Shown: piece by piece, positions 1-8,871 of the stretch
How the letters are laid out: every line of letters starts with the position of its first letter
Position numbering within the stretch: the stretch's first letter is position 1
Origin: Haladaptatus caseinilyticus
Lineage (GTDB): Archaea; Halobacteriota; Halobacteria; Halobacteriales; Haladaptataceae
NCBI RefSeq assembly: GCF_026248685.1
Contig: NZ_CP111036.1
Span: 930,001 to 994,000, forward strand
Length of the DNA: 64,000 nt
Direction: 5' to 3'
Program-made: the position numbers and the translations under genes
The notes under the pieces: model-generated
What the model was told of the DNA's origin: nothing
What the model saw: the letters and a program-made list of their open reading frames with translations, nothing else
Databases searched by the model: none

Positions 1-1386
1 GCCGGGTTTGTCGTGATTCCGCGCGACCAGCATGTGGCCGTGCGGAATCGCATCGACGCGGTAGCCATCGATACGGACGATTCGGGGGTCGTCACCCGCG
101 AACAGGGTTCCTTCGACCGTGATTTCCTCGTCCGCGCTTTCGACCGTGACCGCGATGAGGCTCTGGAAATCCGCCGCCTGTCGGGTCTTGCTCTCGGTAA
201 CTTCGACGCCACGTTCCTCGGCGATTTGGGGTGCGTTGACCGCGTTGACCTGCCATTCGAGCGGTTGGAAAACACCTTTCTGAGCGCTTGCGGTGACGAG
301 ATCGACCTCCTCTTCCGCGATGTCGCCTTCGTAGTTCACTTCGATACGCTCGATTCGCTCATCGAGGAGTTGTGTGGCGATTTTACCCGCAGTCTCCGCG
401 AGTTCGATGTAGGGACGGACACGGGGGAACGCACTCTCTTCGACGGATGGCGCGTTGAGAGCGTTGATAACTGGTTCCTCCTTGAGGGCTGCGACGACTT
501 GGTCAGCAGTACTGGTGGCGACGTTTTCCTGTGCCGCCTCCGTGCTCGCACCGAGGTGCGGCGTGACGATAACGTCGTCCACATCGAGCAGTGGGTTGTC
601 TTCGGGGAGCGGTTCTTCAGCGAACACGTCGATTGCCGCGCCTGCGAGGATACCGTCCTCGACCGCGCTGGCGAGTGCTTCCTCGTCGACGACACCGCCG
701 CGGGCGCAGTTGACGACGTATCCACCTTCGATTTGCGCGAGTTCTTCGTCGCTGATGAGGCCTTCCGTTTCGGGCGTGAGCGGTGTGTGAACCGTGAGGA
801 AGTCGGCGCGGTCGAGACATTCGTCCAGTTCAACCAGTTCGGCACCGAGTTGTCGGGCCAGATCCTCGCTGATGTATGGGTCGTATGCGACGAGTTCCAT
901 TCCCAGACTGTCGAGCTTTTTCGCGACTTCCTGGCCGACTCGACCGAGTCCGACGATACCGAGCGTCTTCTTGTTCAGTTCCGTGCCGAGATAATCGCCT
1001 TTCGCCCACTCGCCACCCTTGAGTCTGACGTGTGCCTGTGGGATGGACCGCGCGGTGGCGAACGCCATGGCGACGGTATGTTCGGCGGCTGCTCGGACGT
1101 TGCCTTCCGGAGCATTCGCGACGATGACGCCGTGTTCGGTCGCGGCTTCGATGTCGATGTTGTCCACGCCGATCCCCGCCCGGCCGACGATGACGAGTTC
1201 GGATGCGGCCTCGAACACGTCGCGGTTTACGTCCGTTCCGGAGCGGACGATGAGTCCGTTTGCGTCCGTGACCGCGTTCAAGAGGGCATCACCCTCGACA
1301 TCGTAGGCCGTCTCTACCTCGTACCCTGCCTCGCGGAGTCTGTCCAGTCCCGCATCGGCGATGGGGTCAGTGACTAAGACCTTCAT
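1..1386 (-). CDS. serA: D-3-phosphoglycerate dehydrogenase, 3' end outside window
   Basis: Oxidises 3-phosphoglycerate to 3-phosphohydroxypyruvate with NAD, the first step of serine synthesis in the cytoplasm. The reverse strand reads from ATG at 1386 (MKVLVTDPIADAGLDRL) to the left edge, about 462 residues, so the C-terminal ACT domain runs out of the window; the family is usually about 525. The Rossmann motif GLGRVG is at residues 146-151, the substrate Arg in NCARGG near 229 and the catalytic His in PHLGAS near 277. The phosphatase of the same pathway, serB, lies 2 kb away on the other strand. The upstream bases 1449-1462 share a motif with the metY promoter. Confidence 0.95.
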   Translation of the reverse strand, partial: MKVLVTDPIADAGLDRLREAGYEVETAYDVEGDALLNAVTDANGLIVRSGTDVNRDVFEAASELVIVGRAGIGVDNIDIEAATEHGVIVANAPEGNVRAAAEHTVAMAFATARSIPQAHVRLKGGEWAKGDYLGTELNKKTLGIVGLGRVGQEVAKKLDSLGMELVAYDPYISEDLARQLGAELVELDECLDRADFLTVHTPLTPETEGLISDEELAQIEGGYVVNCARGGVVDEEALASAVEDGILAGAAIDVFAEEPLPEDNPLLDVDDVIVTPHLGASTEAAQENVATSTADQVVAALKEEPVINALNAPSVEESAFPRVRPYIELAETAGKIATQLLDERIERIEVNYEGDIAEEEVDLVTASAQKGVFQPLEWQVNAVNAPQIAEERGVEVTESKTRQAADFQSLIAVTVESADEEITVEGTLFAGDDPRIVRIDGYRVDAIPHGHMLVARNHDKPG

Positions 1387-1491
1387 TGGTGGGGAGAAAA
1401 CACCTGCCGCCCGTTAACCCTTTCTCTAATCGCGAAGATTGCCAGAATATTTTCTACAATATTACGGTGAAAAAATTGTTTAGAGGTTCGA

Positions 1492-1962
1492 CTACTCGAT
1501 GGACTCCCGTTCTTCGGAACCGGTTCGTGGTTGTATTTCACCATTCGTTTCGCTTGGCTCCAAAGCCGTCTCGGCACACTTCGGGCAGTAGTCGTTTTGT
1601 CCACTATCGATCAGCGCGACCGGAACGCCATCAACGACGAGTTCCTTGACGAATCGTCGCCGTATTCCGGGTTGGTTTTTAGGTGTATCGTAGCCACAAA
1701 CTGAACAGCCATCGGCTGGAAGCGTTGTTCGCTCGGTGACCACTCGCCGCCCGATTCCGTATCGGCCGCGGTCGTAGGCGCGCTGTGCCTTGTTGAGTCG
1801 GTACGACAGGAAGAGTGCGGGAGCAAGAATAACCAGTAAGAGGACGACAGCCTTCCAACTAATCAGCGATTTGGCGACCACGCCGAGAAAGACGGCTAGC
1901 GAAAGAGCGCTCGTCAAGACGAGCGCCCACGTAACCAACCGGTTGGCGGTGTCGTCGGTCAT
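1492..1962 (-). CDS. Two-TM membrane protein with C-terminal zinc ribbon
   Basis: Protein of 156 residues of unknown function. Residues about 10-30 and 35-52 form two hydrophobic helices, followed by a basic stretch and a cytoplasmic domain with CSVCGYD near residue 92 and CPKC near residue 129, a likely zinc ribbon. The C-terminus is acidic and hydrophilic. Its ATG overlaps the TAA of the upstream SPFH gene (shared base 1962), so the two are almost surely co-transcribed, and it may be a partner or membrane adaptor of that protein. The start is fixed by this coupling. Confidence 0.75.
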   Translation of the reverse strand: MTDDTANRLVTWALVLTSALSLAVFLGVVAKSLISWKAVVLLLVILAPALFLSYRLNKAQRAYDRGRYGIGRRVVTERTTLPADGCSVCGYDTPKNQPGIRRRFVKELVVDGVPVALIDSGQNDYCPKCAETALEPSETNGEIQPRTGSEERESIE

Positions 1963-2903
1963 TACGCGGAGGACTGGTTGCTCGAACCGCCGTCGATGTT
2001 CCGGACGAACTGCGGATACCCTTCGCCGCCGACAGGGATGTACACCGTATCGGTTTTGTCCAGTTTCTCGATGTACTTCTGTGTGAGCACGTTACGGTCG
2101 AGCGATTCGCTCAGAATGCGGTTCGCTTCGGCCTGTCCTTCCGCCGCGATTTGTTTTCGGTCGGCCTCCAACTTTTCCACTTCGAGTTCGTTTTCCTTCT
2201 GCTGTTTGCGCTGTTTCGTGATCTCTTTTTGTTCGACCGCTTGGGCGTACTGCTTGGGCAGGTTGACGTTTCGAATCTGTACCGTTTCGAGGATGAGGCC
2301 GTCCTCGTTGAAATCCTTCTGGAGCGCCTTCTGCGCCGCCTCTTTCAGTTTTGTCTGTCCCTCGCCGGTGTAGATTTCGGTGACCGGCAGACGCCCCGCT
2401 TCGGTCCGCAGTACCGACCGAATGCTCGGACGGATAAGACGCTGTTCTGCGGTTTCGACGCCACGATAGTTCTTGTAGAACTTCACCGCTTCCGACGAAT
2501 CGACGCGATACCGAACGCTAATGTCGATGTCTACCCGCAGTCCGTCCTCGGTCAGGACGGTTATCGCATCGTCGGTATTTTCTTTACTGCCTTCGCCTTG
2601 CTGACTCGACATCGTGTACGTTTGGGGGCGAGTCGAGAGCGAAACCGTGCTTTGGGAGACAGGGTTGATGAAGTGTGCGCCCGGTTCGAAGACGGCCCCG
2701 CTGGCCGCACCCCACTTCTTGACGACTTTCACGTTCCCTTCATCGACGGGTTCCCACGCCATGAACCCGGCGACGGGTGCGGCGATGACGACGATGGCCA
2801 GTCCGATGAGAAGCGTATTTCCTAGAATGCTACCGAGGTCGATGTCCGGAATCGGACTGGACGACCCATCCGGGTCGATCGGGATGTCGTTGTCGGAACT
2901 CAT
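1962..2903 (-). CDS. SPFH/Band 7 (prohibitin-like) membrane protein
   Basis: Membrane-anchored scaffold of the stomatin/prohibitin superfamily, which forms large ring assemblies in membranes and modulates proteases and channels. There is one transmembrane helix near residues 29-52 (NTLLIGLAIVVIAAPVAG), then a Band 7 domain of about 200 residues and a coiled coil rich in K, E and Q (residues about 230-275). The length of 313 fits the family. The first residues are acidic and lie on the cytoplasmic side. It is the first gene of a two-gene unit with the zinc-ribbon membrane protein. The client is unknown. Confidence 0.88.
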   Translation of the reverse strand: MSSDNDIPIDPDGSSSPIPDIDLGSILGNTLLIGLAIVVIAAPVAGFMAWEPVDEGNVKVVKKWGAASGAVFEPGAHFINPVSQSTVSLSTRPQTYTMSSQQGEGSKENTDDAITVLTEDGLRVDIDISVRYRVDSSEAVKFYKNYRGVETAEQRLIRPSIRSVLRTEAGRLPVTEIYTGEGQTKLKEAAQKALQKDFNEDGLILETVQIRNVNLPKQYAQAVEQKEITKQRKQQKENELEVEKLEADRKQIAAEGQAEANRILSESLDRNVLTQKYIEKLDKTDTVYIPVGGEGYPQFVRNIDGGSSNQSSA

Positions 2904-3333
2904 GTAGAACGTTCGGAACGTTTGAGAGAGTCGGCATATGTTTTGTCATCCATCGTTCATTCCACGGAGAATATTCCAACCGGTCAGGAATTTCTGATGA
3001 AAATCGACGCGACGAACCGACGTTTCGACTCGAATCGGGAGAATCAGCAAACGATCCGAATCGGCGGACAGTTTTAGGGGTGGCCCACGGACGCCCGGCC
3101 CTCGACGGCCTGATGAAGACGGGCGAGTGAGAGCAAGCGATGAGGAGGTCACTCGCGAGCGACTGAGCGAGGATGGCTTTCGCCGAACAGTTCCAATCGC
3201 CACGTCTTGCAGAGCAGTTGTATCTCGGAACCCAGTTCGGTACCCAGCTTCAGCAACGGTTCCGTCCGCCGTTTCGGCAATTTCCACGCGCACCACACTC
3301 TTTTAACAACCGGAAGCACCAATCACGATTCGA
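2904..3333. other. Intergenic region, no convincing gene
   Basis: This 430-base gap between the divergent SPFH gene and serB has open frames on both strands, none with a recognisable protein or a good start. A plus-strand frame at 3172-3306 would give a 44-residue peptide rich in Q and F. GC-rich bases 3081-3170 contain short self-complementary stretches (GGCC...GGCC) and TGATGA/CTGA boxes that were considered for a guide RNA but fit poorly. Promoters for both flanking genes must lie here. Confidence 0.4.
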
Positions 3334-3969
3334 ATGAAGATAGTCGCGTTCGACTTCGACGGTACGCTTTCCGATTCGGAAATGACGGTGCTGCTCGGCA
3401 AACGAAAGGGCGTTGCCGACCAGATGGAGGACATCACGGCGCGCGCGATGAACGACGAAATCAGCTACGCCGAAAGCCTCCGCGACCGGGCGGCCCTGCT
3501 CGAAGGCCTTCCGCTGGTGGATGCCGAAGATGCGTTTTCGGAGGTCCGTCTACGGCCCGGTGCCGCCGAGATTCTCGCCGATTTGGCCGAGAAGGGAACC
3601 CACGTCGCGATTTTGACCGGCGGATTCGAGCGCGGCGTCCAAGCCGCGCTCGACCGCGAAGGAGTGTCCGTGGACACCATCATCGCCAACCGACTGCCGG
3701 ACGACGGCGAGACACTGACGGGCGAAGTCGAAGGGCCACTCATCGAGGGGACGAAGGACAAAGCCCTGGAGTCGCTGGCGAAAGACCAGGACGCGGACAT
3801 AGTAAACACCGTCGCAGTCGGTGACGGAGCGAACGACCTGCCGATGCTGGAAGTCGCGGGATTGGCCGTCGGCTTCGAGCCAAAACCCGCCGTGGCACCG
3901 GCCTGTGACACCATCGTTTCGCACATGAACGAACTCCACGACATCCTCGCGACCAAAAACGCAATCTAA
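3334..3969 (+). CDS. serB: Phosphoserine phosphatase, HAD family
   Basis: Hydrolyses O-phosphoserine to serine, the last step of the pathway that SerA begins. HAD motif I is DFDGT at residues 7-11 (nucleophile Asp7), motif II is the Thr in ILTGGFERG near residue 94-95, and motif III/IV is the lysine in GTKDKA plus GDGANDLPML near residue 168. The 211-residue length fits a single HAD domain with a small cap. It stands alone on the plus strand, with a palindrome directly after the stop codon. Assignment as serine phosphatase rests on family resemblance and the nearby serA. Confidence 0.9.
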   Translation: MKIVAFDFDGTLSDSEMTVLLGKRKGVADQMEDITARAMNDEISYAESLRDRAALLEGLPLVDAEDAFSEVRLRPGAAEILADLAEKGTHVAILTGGFERGVQAALDREGVSVDTIIANRLPDDGETLTGEVEGPLIEGTKDKALESLAKDQDADIVNTVAVGDGANDLPMLEVAGLAVGFEPKPAVAPACDTIVSHMNELHDILATKNAI

Positions 3970-3970
3970 A

Positions 3971-4018
3971 GATAGAAGCCCTGAGACACGTGATATTCCG
4001 TGTCTCGCTATCTTTATT
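3971..4018 (+). promoter_or_regulatory. Palindrome and TATA box before hsp20
   Basis: Bases 3983-3990 (GAGACACG) and 3999-4006 (CGTGTCTC) form a perfect 8-base inverted repeat with an 8-base spacer. Outer arms GATAG (3971-3975) and CTATC (4008-4012) extend the symmetry. A TATA-like TTTATTA at 4013-4019 follows at once, 35-41 bases before the hsp20 ATG. The element could be an operator for the heat-shock gene or a hairpin ending the serB transcript. Confidence 0.5.
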
Positions 4019-4053
4019 ATTTCAGAAGTCATCTAATACAGTCGGTGATTGTA

Positions 4054-4458
4054 ATGGAACGATACACCCCCTTTGAGGATATGGACCGAATGTTCGAACA
4101 AATGCGCGCCCGCATGTGGGGCGTCGGCGAACCCCGGTCGGACGGACGGCGAGGTACCCACATCGACCTGAAAGAACACGATGGACAGTTCGTCCTCGTC
4201 GCCGACCTCCCCGGGTTCGAGAAGGAAGAGATCGACCTCTCGTTCAGCGACGACGTGCTGACCGTCTCCGCGAAACACGAGGTCACTGGTGACGACTTCA
4301 GCCGTGCCCGCGAACTCTCGGAGCGCGTGAGCCTCCCTAAGGCAGTCGAGAAGGATAGCATTACGGCCTCCTACCGCAACGGCGTCCTCGAAGTTCGACT
4401 CCCGATTACGGAAGAGGAGGACACCGAAGACGGTGATAAAATCGAAATTAGCGACTGA
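4054..4458 (+). CDS. Hsp20/alpha-crystallin small heat shock protein
   Basis: ATP-independent holdase that binds unfolding proteins and forms oligomers in the cytoplasm. The 134-residue protein has a short N-terminal arm (MERYTPFEDMDRM), an alpha-crystallin domain from about residue 32 to 120 with the A-x-x-x-N-G-V-L signature (SYRNGVLEVRLP) near 108-118, and an acidic tail. The start at 4054 is chosen because the 18 codons upstream are unlike the family and overlap the promoter. Its 3' end overlaps the convergent protease gene by 11 bases. Confidence 0.93.
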   Translation: MERYTPFEDMDRMFEQMRARMWGVGEPRSDGRRGTHIDLKEHDGQFVLVADLPGFEKEEIDLSFSDDVLTVSAKHEVTGDDFSRARELSERVSLPKAVEKDSITASYRNGVLEVRLPITEEEDTEDGDKIEISD

Positions 4459-5206
4459 TTTGTTCGGCGGCCCGATCCGCGTCAGCGCGATTCGCGTCGC
4501 CGATGAGTGACGGCACGGTCCGTCTAACGGCTTGCGCGGGAATCGCGAATCCGAGGTTTTCGCCACCCACGATACCGGCGGTGTTGACGCCGATAACGCG
4601 CCCGCCGCAGGTTACCAGTGGACCGCCGCTGTTGCCCGGGTTGATCGCCGCGTCGGTCTGAATTGCACCGGGGATCGAAAAGCCCTGACGAGTCGGGAGC
4701 GTTCGATCGACCCCGCTGACGACACCCTGCGTTATCGTACCCTGTAAACCGAGAGGGTTACCGAGTGCGGCAACCCGCTGACCGGGTTCCGCCCGTTCAT
4801 TTGCGAGCGAAAGCGAATCGACATAGTTCGGAACTCGTTCGATTCGTAGAATGGCGAGGTCAGTTCGAGGCGACGTGCCGACGATTTCCGCCCGTCTGAA
4901 CTCCCCGCGGTTGAACTGCACTGAGAGTTCAGTCGCCCCCGCGACGACGTGCTCGTTCGTGACGATGTAACCGGACGAATTCGATTTGGAGAGTCGGTAT
5001 ACGAATCCGGAACCTTCACCGATTCCCCGAGGCGTTTCGACCCCGACGGCAACCACCGAATCTATCGACTCATCGTACAGTGACGGGTACTGACACGGTA
5101 GTGCTCGTTGTTCGTTCCGTTGCTGTACGTTCTCGACACCAGCGACGCTGACACTCGATGTGACGACCACACCGGTGACGAGCAAAACGAGCAGTCGGGT
5201 TCTCAT
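4448..5206 (-). CDS. Secreted HtrA-like trypsin-family serine protease
   Basis: Protease of the S1C type without a PDZ domain. An N-terminal hydrophobic segment (residues 4-23) is a Sec signal or anchor. The triad is complete: His in TNEHVVAG near residue 88, Asp in TDLAILR near 120 and Ser in GNSGGPL near 193. The protein ends about 55 residues after the Ser, so it is the protease domain alone; 252 residues. It likely trims or degrades damaged proteins outside the membrane. It converges on and overlaps hsp20, which puts two protein-quality genes tail to tail. Confidence 0.88.
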   Translation of the reverse strand: MRTRLLVLLVTGVVVTSSVSVAGVENVQQRNEQRALPCQYPSLYDESIDSVVAVGVETPRGIGEGSGFVYRLSKSNSSGYIVTNEHVVAGATELSVQFNRGEFRRAEIVGTSPRTDLAILRIERVPNYVDSLSLANERAEPGQRVAALGNPLGLQGTITQGVVSGVDRTLPTRQGFSIPGAIQTDAAINPGNSGGPLVTCGGRVIGVNTAGIVGGENLGFAIPAQAVRRTVPSLIGDANRADADRAAEQISR

Positions 5207-5250
5207 CTCGGCCTCTGGACGAGGGGAGGGGCAATCAATTCAGTGGCCAT

Positions 5251-6402
5251 TCAGTGGGCAAACAGACTGGCGTGAACGGGAGCGAACCGTCCCGTCTCGG
5301 GGTCGAGAAATCGTCGAATCGGCGGGCCGACCGACTCGGGTTCGGTGAGGAACGCATCGTGTCCGTGGTCGCTATCGATGACGCGGTGGGTCACTTCGAC
5401 ACCGGCGTCGCGGAACGCGTTGGTGAGATGGGTCGCTTGTTCGACCGTGAAATGCCAGTCGCCGGAAATCGAAAGGACGAGTACCTCGCCGTCGTACTCC
5501 GCAAGCGCGTCCGAGTCGGAGTCGTAGCCTGCGGAGAGGTCGTAGTTCTCCATCGCGTGGGTGAGATAGAGATAGCTGTTCGCGTCGAATCGCTGGACGA
5601 ATTTTTGTGCCTGGTAATCGAGATAGCTCTCCACGTCACGATAGGAGTCATCGTCGAGAGCGAACTCCGGAACGGGGCTGGAAGAATCCCCACTCGCACC
5701 GAATTTCCGTGGCGGACAGTCGGCGAGTCGCCGACCGAACTTGTCCGCCATCGAATCCTTCGACAGGTACGTAACGTGACCGAGTTGCCGGGCGAGGGCC
5801 AATCCGATATCGGGATGGTCAGGGTAGTAGTCACCGCCCTGCCATATCGGATCGGAGACGATTGCCCGCCGGGAAACCGCGGAGAGGGCGAGCAATTGTG
5901 GATCGAGACGCGCCGACGTGGCGATTGGAACTACCTTCTCGACGCGGTCCGGGTATCGTTTCGCCCATTCGAGGGCGTTCATCCCGCCGACGCTTCCGCC
6001 GATGACTGCCCGGAGTCCGTCGATTCCGAGATGATCCAGCAGACGATGTTGGGCACGAGTCCAATCGCCGACGGTGACGGTCGGGAAATCGGAACCGTAG
6101 GGGTCACCCGTCTCGGGGTTCGTACTCTGCGGGCCGGTCGTGCCGTAACACGATCCGGGAACGTTTGCACAGACCACGAACTGCTTGCGGGTGTCGATGG
6201 GCATGCTCGGGCCTACCATCTCGTCCCACCAACCGGTTCCTTGGCCGTCTTTGCTTCCGAGAACCTGCTGGCTGCCGGTGAGTGCGTGGCAGACGAGAAC
6301 CGCATTGTTGCCGGTGTATTCGCCGTACGTCTCGTAGGCGATTTCCAATTCAGGAATCTTCGCACCGGACTCGAATTCGAACGAGCCAAGCGAGACAGTC
6401 AT
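5251..6402 (-). CDS. metX: Homoserine O-acetyltransferase
   Basis: Transfers acetyl from acetyl-CoA to homoserine in methionine synthesis, cytoplasmic. Alpha/beta-hydrolase fold of 383 residues. The nucleophile elbow is [12 protein letters not shown] near residue 137, and the Asp/His pair lies in [12 protein letters not shown] and DSDHGHDAF near 310 and 345. HALTGSQQV near residue 40 and [10 protein letters not shown] near 90 are family hallmarks. It is the second gene of the metY-metX operon with an ATGA overlap at 6399-6402. Succinyl rather than acetyl use cannot be excluded from sequence. Confidence 0.92.
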   Translation of the reverse strand: MTVSLGSFEFESGAKIPELEIAYETYGEYTGNNAVLVCHALTGSQQVLGSKDGQGTGWWDEMVGPSMPIDTRKQFVVCANVPGSCYGTTGPQSTNPETGDPYGSDFPTVTVGDWTRAQHRLLDHLGIDGLRAVIGGSVGGMNALEWAKRYPDRVEKVVPIATSARLDPQLLALSAVSRRAIVSDPIWQGGDYYPDHPDIGLALARQLGHVTYLSKDSMADKFGRRLADCPPRKFGASGDSSSPVPEFALDDDSYRDVESYLDYQAQKFVQRFDANSYLYLTHAMENYDLSAGYDSDSDALAEYDGEVLVLSISGDWHFTVEQATHLTNAFRDAGVEVTHRVIDSDHGHDAFLTEPESVGPPIRRFLDPETGRFAPVHASLFAH

Positions 6403-7676
6403 CGTGTAGCCTCCTCGATTGCCGAATCGAGGTCGGCGAGGATATCAGCGGGGTCTTCGATGCCGACCGAGAGGCGAACGAGGTCGCGCGTCACGCCAGC
6501 GGACCGCTGTTCTTCCGGCGAGAGTTGGGCGTGCGTCGTGCTCGCGGGATGGATGACGAGCGTCTTCGCGTCGCCGATATTGGCGAGAAACGAGGCGAGG
6601 TCGACTTCCTCACAGAACGTCTTGCTGGCCTCGTACTCGCCGAGTCCGAAAGCAATCATGCCGCCGTAGCCGGAATCCAAGAATCGACTCGCGTTGTCGT
6701 GCGTATCATGTGATTCGAGACCGGGGTAGGTGACCCACGCTACCTCGTCGTGGTCGGCGAGGTACTCCGCGACGATAGCGGCGTTGTCGCAGTGGCGGGC
6801 CATCCGGATGGGAAGCGTTTCCAACCCCTGAATCGTCTGCCACGCGTCGAAGGGCGACTGCTGATTGCCGAGGCTTCGAAGCGAACGGAACCTGACGGCA
6901 GCGGCGAGCGGTGCGTTCGGGAAGTCCCTCGAGAAGTCGATACCGTGATAGGCTGGGTTTTCGCCCGCGATTTCCGGGTAGCCCTCCCAGTCGAAGGTGC
7001 CGTCGTCCACGAGGACGCCTCCGACCGTCGTTCCGCTCCCGTGAAGCCATTTGGTCGTGGATTCCCAGACGACGTCCGCACCGTGGTCGAGGGGATGACA
7101 GAGCGCGGGCGTCGCAAACGTGTTATCCACGACGAGAGGAACGCCATGGTCGTGGGCGATATCGGCCACACGGTCGAAATCGGGAGTGACGAGCGACGGA
7201 TTGCCGATGGTTTCGACGTGGACGAACGCCGTGTCCTCGTCGATTGCGTCGGCGTAGGCGTCGTAGTCGAGCGTGTCCACGAACCGAGCCTCGATTCCAC
7301 GACGGGATGCGGTGTGCGAAAAGTAGGCGGTCGTCCCGCCGTAGGTATCGGTCGAGACGACGACGTTGTCGCCAGCCTCCGCGAGGACGAGCGTGAGCGA
7401 GTCGAGCGCCGCCATACCGCTGGCGGTAGCGACCGCATCGGTTCCACTTTCGAGTGAAGCGATTCGGTCCTCCAGCATCTCGACTGTCGGGTTGCTCAGC
7501 CGGGAGTAGATATGACCGTCGGCTTCCAGCGCATACAGGTTTGCGGCGTGGTCTGCGTCCTCGAAGGCGTAGGAGGTCGTTTGGTAGAGGGGCGGAGCAA
7601 CCGCCCCTGTCGCGGGGTCCGGCTCCTGCCCCGCGTGAACGCTCCGGGTATCGAATCGGGGCTGGTCGTCACTCAT
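6399..7676 (-). CDS. metY: O-acetylhomoserine sulfhydrylase (Cys/Met PLP enzyme)
   Basis: PLP enzyme that makes homocysteine from O-acetylhomoserine and sulfide. The 425-residue length matches MetY rather than the shorter cystathionine enzymes. Features are TRSVHAGQ near the N-terminus, YSRLSNPT near residue 55, the Asp in VVDNTFATP near 185 and the PLP lysine in [11 protein letters not shown] near 209. It is first in an operon with metX, whose product is its substrate. The TATA box lies 25-35 bases before the ATG, fitting a leaderless transcript. Confidence 0.92.
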   Translation of the reverse strand: MSDDQPRFDTRSVHAGQEPDPATGAVAPPLYQTTSYAFEDADHAANLYALEADGHIYSRLSNPTVEMLEDRIASLESGTDAVATASGMAALDSLTLVLAEAGDNVVVSTDTYGGTTAYFSHTASRRGIEARFVDTLDYDAYADAIDEDTAFVHVETIGNPSLVTPDFDRVADIAHDHGVPLVVDNTFATPALCHPLDHGADVVWESTTKWLHGSGTTVGGVLVDDGTFDWEGYPEIAGENPAYHGIDFSRDFPNAPLAAAVRFRSLRSLGNQQSPFDAWQTIQGLETLPIRMARHCDNAAIVAEYLADHDEVAWVTYPGLESHDTHDNASRFLDSGYGGMIAFGLGEYEASKTFCEEVDLASFLANIGDAKTLVIHPASTTHAQLSPEEQRSAGVTRDLVRLSVGIEDPADILADLDSAIEEATR

Positions 7677-7677
7677 G

Positions 7678-7710
7678 TGTAGTAGGAATATTTCTACAGA
7701 ATTTTATAAC
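7678..7710 (-). promoter_or_regulatory. metY-metX promoter with inverted repeat
   Basis: On the minus strand a TATA box (GTTATAAAAT, 7701-7710) lies 25-34 bases before the metY ATG. Between it and the ATG, TGTAG (7678-7682) and CTACA (7694-7698) form an inverted repeat over the expected transcription start, a good place for a repressor. The minus-strand motif TGTAGAAATATTC recurs with one extra A upstream of serA. Confidence 0.5.
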
Positions 7711-7781
7711 CACCAGTTACGGCAAGGTTTGCAGAGCATGCTAGCGAATGGCGAGGAAGAGAACTCGACTCGCGAGCGCTA

Positions 7782-7964
7782 GTGGCGTATTCCGTCCGCT
7801 CCATCGACACGTCGGGGGCGGCCGGTGACGTGTTCCTCCTCTTGCGACTGTGGGAAAGACAACCCGAAACCGTGCTCTACGACACGGACATCGAACACAG
7901 CTACGTCTTCGAACCCGCGAGCGACACCGCTATACGTGTCGGGAAGCTCGAACAAAACCGATGA
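7782..7964 (+). CDS. Small hypothetical protein, coupled to next gene
   Basis: Open frame of 60 codons from a GTG; no ATG is available. The product (MAYSVRSIDTSG...) is mixed alpha/beta in look, without membrane helices or metal motifs. I do not recognise the family. The TGA overlaps the ATG of the next gene (ATGA at 7961-7964), which is the best evidence that it is real and translated with it. Confidence 0.5.
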   Translation: MAYSVRSIDTSGAAGDVFLLLRLWERQPETVLYDTDIEHSYVFEPASDTAIRVGKLEQNR

Positions 7965-8170
7965 AAAAGCGCACGTTCGTTCTGCTCGGATTCGGCGCGT
8001 TCGCCCTTATCCTCCTGAGTTTTCTCCTACTCGGATTCGGGCGGCTCGTGTTTTCCTACCAAACCGCGCGGTATCTCTCCGCTCCGACGATGTTCGTCGC
8101 GTTCGCCTTCGTTCTCGTTCTCCTCGTGCAGTCGATATTGTCCGTAGCCGGCTTGTCGGAACTCGAATAG
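7961..8170 (+). CDS. Small two-TM membrane protein
   Basis: Product of 69 residues with a positive start (MKKRTF) and two hydrophobic helices at about residues 6-27 and 42-62. Function unknown. The ATG at 7961 overlaps the stop of the preceding 60-codon gene, so the longer reading frame beginning upstream at 7850 is judged false. It converges on the TMEM175-like gene. Confidence 0.65.
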   Translation: MKKRTFVLLGFGAFALILLSFLLLGFGRLVFSYQTARYLSAPTMFVAFAFVLVLLVQSILSVAGLSELE

Positions 8171-8184
8171 TCAGCCTCGACTCC

Positions 8185-8811
8185 CTAACCCTCGCCCTGC
8201 AGTGAGCGATATCGCCGCACCCACCACGCCTGAAGCGGGATGATGAGAAGGGGCATCCAGTACGCCAGGTCGAGACTGACCAGACTGACCGCTATCGAGG
8301 AGACGAACACGAAAGGGACGATAAGCCCCCGAATGGAAACCAGACGAGCGTGGTGGGTGCTGATTTCATCGGTGATAAGGCCGCGTCGTGCGGCGTACCA
8401 CCACGTCGCCGTCATGGTCAGTCCGACGAGTGTGAAGTTCGTCGCGTACAACCCCCACGTCAACCGGGTCGAATACGTGCCAACGAGTTCCGTCGGGAAC
8501 GGGAGAAAGGAGATGGTGAGCAGGAACAGCAGGTTTAGATAGAGGAGAATCCGGTCGTGTCGTTCGATGTTCTGGAAGAGGTTCTGGTGAACGACCCAAT
8601 ACACACCGACCGTAAAGAAGCTCAGCAGATAGCTGAACAGCAACGATTGAAAGCCGAGGAGATACGGCGGAAGTTGGGTCCCCGCCTGCGCCGACGGAAC
8701 GTCCGGCACTTCGAATTGAAGCACCAACAGCGTCAGCACGATAGCGAAGACGCCATCGCTAATCGCTTCGAGTCGGTCGGTACCCTCGCCACCCAGCACC
8801 CGGACGACCAT
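8185..8811 (-). CDS. TMEM175-like (DUF1211) membrane protein
   Basis: Integral membrane protein of 208 residues with about six helices. The N-terminal RLEAISDGVFAIVLTLLV (residues 12-29) is the signature of the TMEM175 family, whose bacterial and animal members are potassium-selective channels. Prokaryotic members assemble as tetramers. Channel activity here is inferred from the family. It stands between a small membrane protein and an aminotransferase with no clear operon partner. Confidence 0.85.
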   Translation of the reverse strand: MVVRVLGGEGTDRLEAISDGVFAIVLTLLVLQFEVPDVPSAQAGTQLPPYLLGFQSLLFSYLLSFFTVGVYWVVHQNLFQNIERHDRILLYLNLLFLLTISFLPFPTELVGTYSTRLTWGLYATNFTLVGLTMTATWWYAARRGLITDEISTHHARLVSIRGLIVPFVFVSSIAVSLVSLDLAYWMPLLIIPLQAWWVRRYRSLQGEG

Positions 8812-8871
8812 GGTCGATGTTTCGACGCGATAACAGGTAAGTACACCTGCTATTTTTCGGTCGGTGCCGAA

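Noticed and set aside
3111-3166. Possible C/D-box guide RNA (TGATGA, CGATGA and CTGA boxes)
   Set aside because: The C box lacks the purine before TGATGA, the D' box is absent and no guide match could be tested.
5254-6669. Long plus-strand frame of 471 codons
   Set aside because: It is antisense to metX and the end of metY; no family resemblance.
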